Below are positions 57,782-64,000 of a DNA stretch of 64,000 bases, piece by piece. The notes beneath the pieces are model-generated. The model was not told the origin of the DNA. It saw nothing but the letters and a program-made list of their open reading frames with translations, and made no database searches. The stretch lies in the NCBI GenBank assembly GCA_024809215.1, contig JANUBW010000002.1, positions 248,001 to 312,000 on the forward strand, in the 5' to 3' direction. Each line of letters begins with the position of its first letter. Positions within the stretch are counted from its first letter, which is position 1. The position numbers and the translations under genes are program-made. The stretch is from Niastella sp. OAS944. GTDB lineage: Bacteria; Bacteroidota; Bacteroidia; Chitinophagales; Chitinophagaceae.

Positions 57782-59035
57782 TTATGCGTGTTTATAAAAA
57801 TGCTCCAATTTATGATTCAGTTCCAGTAAGCCTTCATCCGATACAGAAGGCGCATCGTGTAACATATTTATGTAGTATAACAGGTCGCTCAATGCTTTAA
57901 TATCGTACCCGGTTTTCCAGGCCAGTCGCTTTTCAAATTCGGGGTCGCGTAATGAAGTGCGGATGCCGTATTTGCTGCGAACGTAATCCTGAAAATGAAC
58001 CGTCATTTTTTGCGCCAGGTTCAGGTTATCGTGCCGTTGATAATACAGTCGGCCAATGGTCTTTACAAAATCAACCGATGCGTTCTTCAATGGCTGTATT
58101 ATAGGTATCGCCCGTTGTTTGCGTTTGCTTTCGAAAAGGTAAATGATAAGTAATAAAAGCAACAACAACCACATTGCCTGCGCAAGCGCAGGTTGTTTGC
58201 TGAGCCAGCTGCCGGCGCCAAACAACCCCTTTCCCTGTTGTGAGCTATTATCGTTGCCTGCTTTATGATACCTGAAATAATCGTCCCACCGTATTACATC
58301 GCTGTTCTTTGGCAGGTACGAGAGTACATTATCGTAATAGGCTTTGTTGTTCTTATGCAGTAAAAAGAAATTGGAGAATGCAATCGGCGCCAGGTGAATA
58401 TACAGGGTGCCGCCGCCCTCATAATCGAACCGCACAAAATCCGGATGTCCGTATTGATCGCGGCCCAAAACGGTGGTAAAGGTAGAATCGAACGATACAA
58501 AGTAATTATCGAGCGCCTTACCAGGATATGAGTATGACACCCGGTCGTTGCTTTCAGGATTATAGACACTTACCGTTAGCGAATCGCCAATATTGAAACC
58601 GCCCGAATAATAAGCCGTTTTCAAATGCAGGCTGTCTAACATAATATCGCTGATGTGCAAAGCGGAAATGAATACATGCTGGCCCCGCGATACCATACCT
58701 AAAATGGCAGCCGCTTCATTTTCATCGAGCTCTACCTCTGTTGAAATAATAACATAGGATGTTTTGTGATCTTCATAATTCTCACCATCATCACCATCCT
58801 TTAAATGTAAGGCGTTATTGTTTTTATAGCGGTCGGGTGATCTTTTATTAAGAACAACCGACGCATTGGGAAACAAATGGTGCAGGTTTTCATAGGCAAC
58901 ATAAGTACCATAAGGTATTTTGTCGCCCCGCCAAAGGGTTACCCGTTTATTGAGGCTTTTTGACCCACAACTGCTCAACAAACCGGTCAATGCCACCAGC
59001 CATATTAAAATGCGGTATCGTGTTATTGGTTTCAA
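57782..59035 (-). CDS. DUF4350 domain lipoprotein
   Basis: A 417-residue lipoprotein (lipobox LLSSC, Cys23) with a DUF4350 domain: PYGTYVAYENLHHLFPNASVVLN (~40-62), VIISTEVELDENEAAAILGMVSRGQHVFISA (~95-125). A single transmembrane helix (AMWLLLLLLLIIYLFES, ~296-312) precedes a ~100-residue cytoplasmic C-terminal domain. DUF4350 is typical of MoxR/DUF58/DUF4129 operons; its function is unknown. Its start overlaps the end of the DUF4129 gene by 4 bases (ATGA). Confidence 0.87.
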   Translation of the reverse strand: MKPITRYRILIWLVALTGLLSSCGSKSLNKRVTLWRGDKIPYGTYVAYENLHHLFPNASVVLNKRSPDRYKNNNALHLKDGDDGENYEDHKTSYVIISTEVELDENEAAAILGMVSRGQHVFISALHISDIMLDSLHLKTAYYSGGFNIGDSLTVSVYNPESNDRVSYSYPGKALDNYFVSFDSTFTTVLGRDQYGHPDFVRFDYEGGGTLYIHLAPIAFSNFFLLHKNNKAYYDNVLSYLPKNSDVIRWDDYFRYHKAGNDNSSQQGKGLFGAGSWLSKQPALAQAMWLLLLLLLIIYLFESKRKQRAIPIIQPLKNASVDFVKTIGRLYYQRHDNLNLAQKMTVHFQDYVRSKYGIRTSLRDPEFEKRLAWKTGYDIKALSDLLYYINMLHDAPSVSDEGLLELNHKLEHFYKHA

Positions 59036-59844
59036 GACTTGACTGCGTTGTAAAAGTGGCTGAAATTGTTATGTACTATATCAAACTGTTCCCTTGTTAC
59101 TGCAAATTCGCCATACCACACATAATCATATATCCGGGTAAGAAAACCAAACTCACTGGCCAGTTTGCGGCCGCTCATCTGGCTCACGTATTCATGGTTG
59201 GTACCATCGGCATGGTAGCTGATCCATTGTTTTTCATTCAACAGCTTCAGCGCCTTCAGGTACATGTACCGTACCGCCATGCGGTGATCGCCGGCAGCCA
59301 GCGCCTGTTGTATTTTTTCATCGAGATTGAGGTCCTGTAAATCAGTTACCTCACCCTCGTCTGTCACTTTTACCTTTTTGGAATTATAAAACAGGTACAG
59401 CTTATTTACTACAATGATGCGGTAGATAATGAATATAAAAAACGCGATCAGTATGAAATAAGCTATCATTCTAACCCCATCTATAGAGAAGAAGTCATAG
59501 AAATGTTCCCAAAAGCCTTTTTTGCCCGATCGTTCTATGGGCGGTTCGGGTTTCCAGAAATTGGGATCATTGGCATAGGAAAATTCTTTCCGGTTCTTTA
59601 ATCCCTGGATGGTTGAGTCGGGCACCTGCCTGAATTCAGCCCTGGTGGTGGTTGATCTTTCTAATTTATCATCGTGGTATTCTATGTCGGGTAGTACAAT
59701 ATCGGGGGTAACAGAATCAGCTACCGGCTCATCATCCTGTGCCTGTACCTGTAAGGCGCAAAAAACCATTAGCGCAAAGCACAGTATTAACCTGAAGGTC
59801 TTTACCGCAGGAAACAGTAACCTGTATGAAACGAAATAGTTCAT
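59032..59844 (-). CDS. DUF4129 domain membrane protein
   Basis: A 270-residue exported membrane protein: a signal peptide (LILCFALMVFCALQVQAQ), a periplasmic segment to ~residue 130, one membrane helix (MIAYFILIAFFIFIIYRIIVV, ~134-154) and a C-terminal DUF4129 domain. The domain has AVRYMYLKALKLLNEKQWISYHADGTNHEYVSQM (~200-233) and the closing FDIVHNNFSHFY. DUF4129 normally follows transglutaminase or MoxR-DUF58 genes and is thought to bind a partner. The start at 59844 forms an ATGA overlap with the SpoIIM stop; a Met eight codons upstream is less likely. Confidence 0.87.
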   Translation of the reverse strand: MNYFVSYRLLFPAVKTFRLILCFALMVFCALQVQAQDDEPVADSVTPDIVLPDIEYHDDKLERSTTTRAEFRQVPDSTIQGLKNRKEFSYANDPNFWKPEPPIERSGKKGFWEHFYDFFSIDGVRMIAYFILIAFFIFIIYRIIVVNKLYLFYNSKKVKVTDEGEVTDLQDLNLDEKIQQALAAGDHRMAVRYMYLKALKLLNEKQWISYHADGTNHEYVSQMSGRKLASEFGFLTRIYDYVWYGEFAVTREQFDIVHNNFSHFYNAVKS

Positions 59845-60830
59845 CGAATGGGCGAATAGTTTATCCAACGGCTTTTTTCGGCTTTTGTTCTACGTTGTAC
59901 CTGTATGGGATACCATACAAAATACCAGGCAATAAAAATAAATGAGGCAACCAGAATAGTTATGGTTATCCAGTAAGGCATGGCCGAATAAGAATACCGG
60001 GTAACAAAGCCTTCCAGGAACGCAGCCACCAATAGTATGGGCACCAGGGCAATCATTAGCTTTAAACCATCTTTTGCCCCATGCATCAGGGAATGCAACC
60101 GTTTATGTGAACCGGGGAACAGGATGCTGTTGCTTAAGATCAAACCGGCAGCACCCGATAAAATGATCGCCGATATTTCAAGTGTGCCGTGTGTCCAAAT
60201 TACCAGTACCGACTGCCAGCCAAGATTCTTGGCAAAAAAGTAGTATTGAAAAGAACCTACCATAACCCCATTGGAGAACAGCATGTAAATGGTACCCAGC
60301 CCAATGAAAAAGCCCCATACAAACACCTGGAACGATACATAAATATTGTTCAGGGCAATGTATGCAAACATATTCAGCGAATTTTCGCCCTTGTACACGC
60401 CAAAGGGGTCGCCCTTGGAAATATTATCTTCCGTCATTTCAACATACCGGTCGCCAAGCACCCCCCTTACAAAAGTTTCATCATGCGCAGCGGAAAAGGC
60501 CGCCATTATTGCAAACCCTGTGAAAATGAGGAACGCATACAGAATTTCACGGTGATGCTTGTAAATAGTAAGCGGTAATTCCGTTTTAAAGAAACGGGTA
60601 ATACGGGACGATTCTTCCCGTTTGTTCTTGTAAATAGTGAGGTAAATGCGTGAAGCCAGGTCGTTCAAATACTGGGTAACCTTGCTGTGCTGATAAAAGG
60701 TTTTGGAATAACCAAGGTCGTTTACCAGTTCGGTAAACTGTTGCGCCATTTCATCAGGATCCGTTGGTGCTTCATATTGGTACTTCCGCCACTTATCAAT
60801 ATTTTTCTTTATAAATAGTCCTTCTCTCAC
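59841..60830 (-). CDS. SpoIIM-family membrane protein
   Basis: A 329-residue multi-pass membrane protein of the stage II sporulation M family, named after a peptidoglycan-remodelling protein of Bacillus; non-sporulating Bacteroidetes carry it in MoxR operons. A cytoplasmic N-terminal part (1-105) contains FIKKNIDKWRKYQYEAPT. The domain then has about five helices, with ILYAFLIFTGFAIMAAFSAA (~109-128), AYIALNNIYVSFQVFVWGFFIGLGTIYMLFSNGVMVGSF (~165-203, with the conserved NN and N-G-x-x-x-G), and HGTLEISAIILSGAAGLILS (~219-238). First gene of the MoxR-type operon, with a TAGATTTG box 20 bases upstream. Confidence 0.93.
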   Translation of the reverse strand: MREGLFIKKNIDKWRKYQYEAPTDPDEMAQQFTELVNDLGYSKTFYQHSKVTQYLNDLASRIYLTIYKNKREESSRITRFFKTELPLTIYKHHREILYAFLIFTGFAIMAAFSAAHDETFVRGVLGDRYVEMTEDNISKGDPFGVYKGENSLNMFAYIALNNIYVSFQVFVWGFFIGLGTIYMLFSNGVMVGSFQYYFFAKNLGWQSVLVIWTHGTLEISAIILSGAAGLILSNSILFPGSHKRLHSLMHGAKDGLKLMIALVPILLVAAFLEGFVTRYSYSAMPYWITITILVASFIFIAWYFVWYPIQVQRRTKAEKSRWINYSPIR

Positions 60831-60849
60831 TCAGACGTATTTTTGGTTT

Positions 60850-60857
60850 CAAATCTA
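60850..60857 (-). promoter_or_regulatory. Candidate -7 promoter box for the SpoIIM-MoxR-DUF58 operon
   Basis: The minus strand reads TAGATTTG, matching TAnnTTTG, 19 bases before the ATG at 60830. No clear -33 element is seen. Confidence 0.55.
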
Positions 60858-60965
60858 CCTATTCGGGCCCAAATTAATTGGGTAAATAAATATAATAGTC
60901 AAATTTTGAACGTTATAACGTTGGTAAACAGATAATTCGTGTTAAGGTTGACAGATTTATTGAAT

Positions 60966-61287
60966 GTAACATATTAAATTCCAAATTCCAAGATCCAAAT
61001 TTCAAATAAGCTCCAAATTCCAAATCGCAATAAAGCCCTAAAGCACCCAACCTTAGGCTTCCGATTCCGTATTGGGACTTATTTTTGATTTTGAGATTTG
61101 AATCTTGAGATTTGGTTCTTGGAATTTTGTATTGGGTTTGGACCTTGAGATTTGAGTTTTGGGATTTATTTGGATCTTGAGATTTGGAATTTGGAATTTT
61201 GTATAGGGTTTGGAGCTTGAGATTTGAGATTTGGATTTATTTGGATCTTGAGATTTGGAATTTGGAATTTTTTCCGGTTATTAGAAC
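60966..61287. repeat. Large inverted word-repeat element, CCAAATTCC/GGAATTTGG vocabulary
   Basis: The left arm (60974-61030) is built of TTCCAAATTCCAAGATCC and AAATTTCAAATAAGCTCC words. A ~50-base core with CTTCCGATTCC-TATTGGGAC follows (61067-61080). The right arm (61085-61287) has at least six tandem GAGATTTGGAATTTGG or TCTTGAGATTTGG words in the opposite sense. It fills the gap between the divergent SpoIIM and RDD genes and is the largest such element in the window. Confidence 0.75.
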
Positions 61288-61311
61288 CTGTAATTTGTAT
61301 ATTTAAGACAT

Positions 61312-62076
61312 ATGTTATTAGTTAAGTTAGATACCGGTTTTAACATTGAGGTAGAGTTTCCGCTCAGTCCCTTTCACCGGCGCTTTTTTGCCTGGCTCAT
61401 TGATGTTACCATACAGGTAACCTACCTGTGGCTGGGTAATAAATTGCTGAACGCGCTGGCCGGGTACAGCTGGGATAACGATACCTGGGCTGTAGTGCTG
61501 TTTGTACTGCCTTTTATTTTGTATCACCTGATCTCGGAGATCAGCATGAATGGACAAAGTGTTGGCAAAATGGTTATGCAAATAAAGGTGATGACCTTAC
61601 AGGGCGGTGAGCCTTCGGTAAGCCAGTACCTTATTCGCTGGTTATTTCGCATTATTGACTTTCCTATTCTGCTGTTCCTGGGTACATTAAGCGGTTACTC
61701 AAACTGGTGGGTTGTACTGTTTTTATTTGCCGGATTAATATGCACAATTGCAACACCAAAATCGCAACGGATTGGCGACCTGCTGGCAGGCACTATTTTA
61801 ATTGATCTGAAGAAGCGCACCTCGTGGGAAGACACGGTTTTTACCGAGGTAGAATCAACCTATCAACCCCGCTACCCACAGGTAATGCAACTGAGCGACC
61901 GCGACATCAATACTCTGAAAAATATTATTGAAACAGTGAAAAAGCGCGGTGACTATGATCTGTCGCTTAAGATCGCCGATCGCATTCAGGGAAAACTTAA
62001 AATGCGCACCGACCAGGATTCGCTGGCGTTTTTAGAAACCCTGCTCAAAGATTACAACTACTACTCTACCAATTAA
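61312..62076 (+). CDS. RDD family membrane protein
   Basis: A 254-residue membrane protein with an RDD domain. FHRRFFAWLIDVTIQVTYLWLG (~22-43) contains the Arg-Arg and Asp signature; further helices are AVVLFVLPFILYHLISEI, IIDFPILLFLGTLSG and WVVLFLFAGLICTIATPKSQRIGDLLAGTILI. The last ~85 residues are a hydrophilic helical extension. RDD proteins are thought to transport small solutes or ions. It is divergent from the MoxR-type operon, a pairing seen in other genomes, and may work with it. A near-perfect terminator follows. Confidence 0.92.
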   Translation: MLLVKLDTGFNIEVEFPLSPFHRRFFAWLIDVTIQVTYLWLGNKLLNALAGYSWDNDTWAVVLFVLPFILYHLISEISMNGQSVGKMVMQIKVMTLQGGEPSVSQYLIRWLFRIIDFPILLFLGTLSGYSNWWVVLFLFAGLICTIATPKSQRIGDLLAGTILIDLKKRTSWEDTVFTEVESTYQPRYPQVMQLSDRDINTLKNIIETVKKRGDYDLSLKIADRIQGKLKMRTDQDSLAFLETLLKDYNYYSTN

Positions 62077-62088
62077 AGAATTCGATAA

Positions 62089-62131
62089 AAATAGCAAGGC
62101 CTCCCGATCCAATCGAGAGGCCTTGCTATTT
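62089..62131. terminator. Bidirectional terminator between RDD and DUF5362 genes
   Basis: A perfect 15-bp stem, AAATAGCAAGGCCTC/GAGGCCTTGCTATTT, surrounds CCGATCCAATCGA, whose CGAT/ATCG ends pair further. T-rich flanks lie on both sides. The CTCCCGAT inner segment resembles those at 30228 and 61067. Confidence 0.92.
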
Positions 62132-62149
62132 CTATGAGGATTATTCTAA

Positions 62150-62596
62150 TTACATACTTCTAAAGATTGCCAGTAACCAAAATGCAAAAAGGACGATCCA
62201 AAAAATACCGGTGATCATGAACCGTATTTTAAGATTTGCAAATGCATTGTTCAGCGCCTGCTGATCGGTATTTCGTAATGCATAATGTACTTTTCTTGAA
62301 AAGTTAAATACAAACAAACTGGGAAAGAAGAACATGGCTGCTATAATAACATAGATGATGGTAGCTGCGGCGCCACCAGCGCTTACATAGCTGCCTAAAG
62401 GTGAAAGCGCAGAAAACATTTTACCAAGAAGCAGTATTATGATCAAAAATAAGCCGGTTATTATAAATCCTGCTATTCCTATAAATTTCCCCCATTTTGC
62501 AATATTGGTGAGGGTGCCAGAAAGCTCATGATCTATTTCTAATTCAAATAAACTTGATTCTGAATTGTCAGGGGCGGTTTGAACGTACTGTTCCAT
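62150..62596 (-). CDS. DUF5362 family membrane protein
   Basis: A 148-residue protein with three predicted membrane segments: GKFIGIAGFIITGLFLIIILLLG (~37-59), AATIIYVIIAAMFFFPSLFVFNFS (~73-96) and RFMITGIFWIVLFAFWLLAIFRSM at the end. The N-terminal 30 residues are polar. DUF5362 is a small family of unknown function found in Bacteroidetes. I start at ATG 62596, where the family begins (MEQYVQTAPDN); the frame continues upstream into the gap. It lies downstream of proS but is separated by a terminator. Confidence 0.83.
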   Translation of the reverse strand: MEQYVQTAPDNSESSLFELEIDHELSGTLTNIAKWGKFIGIAGFIITGLFLIIILLLGKMFSALSPLGSYVSAGGAAATIIYVIIAAMFFFPSLFVFNFSRKVHYALRNTDQQALNNAFANLKIRFMITGIFWIVLFAFWLLAIFRSM

Positions 62597-62669
62597 GTTT
62601 ACTGGATTTTGGTTAAATAATGAAAGGGTTAAGATACAAGATATAAAATTGCCATGCAATAGCTTAAAA

Positions 62670-62707
62670 TAAAACAAGGATTGCCACGGAATGCGGCAAC
62701 CCTTGTT
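62670..62707 (-). terminator. Terminator after proS
   Basis: AACAAGGATTGCC/GGCAACCCTTGTT (62673-62707) is a 13-bp stem with one wobble. On the minus strand it is followed by TTATTTT. Confidence 0.82.
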
Positions 62708-62730
62708 CCTGTTAAGTTTTATCGAAATGC

Positions 62731-64000
62731 TTAATACGCCTGCGCAAACAGTACCCGTTGTTTGGCGGGTTTGCCAGAGAATACGCAAACGCCATCTTCT
62801 TCGGGGTTATCTAAAGGAATACAACGAATGGTTGCCTTTGTTTTGTCCTTAATAGCATCTTCAGTTTCGCTGGTGCCATCCCAGAATGCAGAAACAAAAC
62901 CGCCTTTTTCGTTGAGGGTGCTTACAAATTCATCCCAGGTATTTACCCTGGTTATATGCGAATCGCGATAAGCCAGCGCCTTGTTGTAAATAGCCTGCTG
63001 AATTTCGGCCAGCAGGTTTACAATACGCTCTGGTAAACCGTCCATTGACACGCTTTGTTTTTCCTTTGTATCGCGGCGGGCCAGTTCAACCGTATTGTTT
63101 TCGAGGTCTCTCAACCCTAACGCTACACGAACAGGCACTCCCTTCATTTCATATTCGGCAAACTTCCAACCTGGGCGTGCATTGTCGTTATCATCGTATT
63201 TTACGCGAACGCCGGCAGCTTTTAATTGCTTCACCAGTTCCTGCACTTTTACATCGATCTGCGCTTTTTGTTCTTCTCCTTTGTAAATAGGTACAATAAC
63301 CACTTGCAGCGGAGCTATTTTGGGCGGTAGTATCAAACCCTGATCGTCGCTATGCGCCATTACCAGGGCGCCGATCAAACGGGTGCTTACGCCCCAGCTG
63401 GTGGCCCAAACATAATCGAGTTTATTCTCTTTATCAGAGAACTTCACGTCGAATGCCCTGGCAAAATTCTGCCCCAGGAAGTGCGAAGTACCAGCCTGCA
63501 GGGCTTTGCCATCCTGCATCAGGGCTTCGATACAATAAGTATCAACGGCGCCGGCAAAACGTTCGTTCTCGGTCTTAACTCCTTTTATTACGGGCAATGC
63601 CATCCAGTTCTCCACAAAATCGGCATATACGTTCAGCATTTGCACTGTTTCTTCCACGGCTTCTTTTGCGGTAGCATGGGCGGTATGTCCTTCCTGCCAC
63701 AAAAATTCGGCGGTACGCAGGAATAAGCGGGTGCGCATTTCCCAACGAACCACGTTGGCCCACTGATTAATAAGCAGTGGCAGGTCGCGATAACTCTGGA
63801 TCCAGTTTTTGTAGGTATTCCAGATAATGGCCTCACTGGTTGGGCGAACCACCAGTTCTTCTTCCAGTTTTGCTTCGGGATCAACCATCAGGGCGCCTTT
63901 TTTAGAAGGATCTGTTTTTAACCGGTAATGCGTTACTACTGCGCACTCCTTGGCAAACCCCTCGGCGTTCTTTTCCTCGGCTTCGAACAGACTTTTGGGA
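62731..64000 (-). CDS. proS: Prolyl-tRNA synthetase, 3' portion (5' end outside the window)
   Basis: At least 422 residues of the class II synthetase that charges tRNA-Pro. Motif 2 and the surroundings are seen in [61 protein letters not shown] (residues 12-72 after an in-frame Met at 63888). The C-terminal anticodon-binding domain follows ([32 protein letters not shown]) plus the ProS-type end [31 protein letters not shown], carrying a Cys. This is the ~490-residue archaeal/eukaryotic-like ProS type. The frame stays open to base 64000 with no start codon that fits, so the true N-terminus lies further upstream on the minus strand. Confidence 0.96.
   Translation of the reverse strand, partial: PKSLFEAEEKNAEGFAKECAVVTHYRLKTDPSKKGALMVDPEAKLEEELVVRPTSEAIIWNTYKNWIQSYRDLPLLINQWANVVRWEMRTRLFLRTAEFLWQEGHTAHATAKEAVEETVQMLNVYADFVENWMALPVIKGVKTENERFAGAVDTYCIEALMQDGKALQAGTSHFLGQNFARAFDVKFSDKENKLDYVWATSWGVSTRLIGALVMAHSDDQGLILPPKIAPLQVVIVPIYKGEEQKAQIDVKVQELVKQLKAAGVRVKYDDNDNARPGWKFAEYEMKGVPVRVALGLRDLENNTVELARRDTKEKQSVSMDGLPERIVNLLAEIQQAIYNKALAYRDSHITRVNTWDEFVSTLNEKGGFVSAFWDGTSETEDAIKDKTKATIRCIPLDNPEEDGVCVFSGKPAKQRVLFAQAY

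Noticed and set aside
1..64000. Searched for tRNA, rRNA, phage genes, integrases and complete insertion sequences.
   Set aside because: I could recognise none by eye; a tRNA scan or profile search could still find small ones.

Overview
The window looks like chromosomal DNA of a Bacteroidota bacterium, most likely family Chitinophagaceae (Niastella/Chitinophaga-like). The case rests on family content: a Bacteroidetes-type ECF sigma/FecR/STN-TonB receptor/DUF4249 operon, DUF3857 transglutaminase-fold proteins, a paired DUF1800/DUF1501 locus, a cysteine-free class III sirtuin, many SPII lipoproteins, and several TAnnTTTG-type -7 promoter boxes with no good Shine-Dalgarno sequences. The genus is an inference. 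I see no rRNA, tRNA, CRISPR array, phage or intact insertion sequence.

Layout. 1-2917: end of a low-complexity protein, a small secreted protein and a saccharopine dehydrogenase-like enzyme. 2907-9356 (minus): DUF1501/DUF1800 pair, sirtuin, and a DUF4349 plus VWA (YfbK-like) lipoprotein pair. 9827-16053: EVE protein, then a plus-strand run of fasciclin protein, a DUF4331 protein split into two secreted polypeptides, a TPR lipoprotein and a TonB-dependent receptor. 16060-23930 (minus): DUF481 protein, phosphoesterase/nucleotidyltransferase pair, and a four-gene cell-surface signalling operon. 24081-25682: OhrR-Ohr-nitroreductase peroxide operon with a likely operator. 25767-30192: ParE/RelE-type toxin-antitoxin pair, FKBP, LutA-like protein, RibH, TPR membrane protein and PdhA. 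30193-34527: recF and a DciA-like gene between two repeat-rich non-coding stretches. 34528-39770: DUF4256, a decayed RHS-type gene with a coupled membrane protein, SMP-30, an orphan DppB-like permease and a DoxX-like protein. 40042-44938: FolP, lipoprotein FKBP, NrnA, Ndk, TraB/GumN. 45286-51216: three tandem DUF3857 genes. 51352-55324: TrmH, BamA/TamA-like protein and TruB. 55349-62076: MoxR/DUF58/DUF4350/DUF4129/SpoIIM operon with a divergent RDD gene. 62150-64000: DUF5362 protein and ProS, which runs off the window.

How the genes work together. Three envelope modules stand out: the sigma/FecR/receptor relay, which should sense a substrate at the outer membrane and switch on its own importer; the fasciclin/split-DUF4331/TPR/receptor run, whose substrate I cannot name; and the MoxR-DUF58 operon, with 4-nt ATGA overlaps that imply one translated complex. 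Housekeeping genes (recF, pdhA, ribH, folP, ndk, truB, proS) are interspersed, as expected of a chromosome core.

The least explained signal lies between genes. About 16 intergenic gaps carry degenerate short-word repeats, each with its own vocabulary (for example GGTAACTGG, GTTGACAAGTTAAC, TAGTTTGTAG, TTGGAATTT). In many of them the words form two opposed arms around a core or a terminator, so the DNA could fold into long imperfect hairpins. I found none inside a coding sequence. Two further non-coding stretches carry a 21-bp-period palindrome array and a duplicated ~215-bp unit. I regard these as the best candidates for something undescribed.
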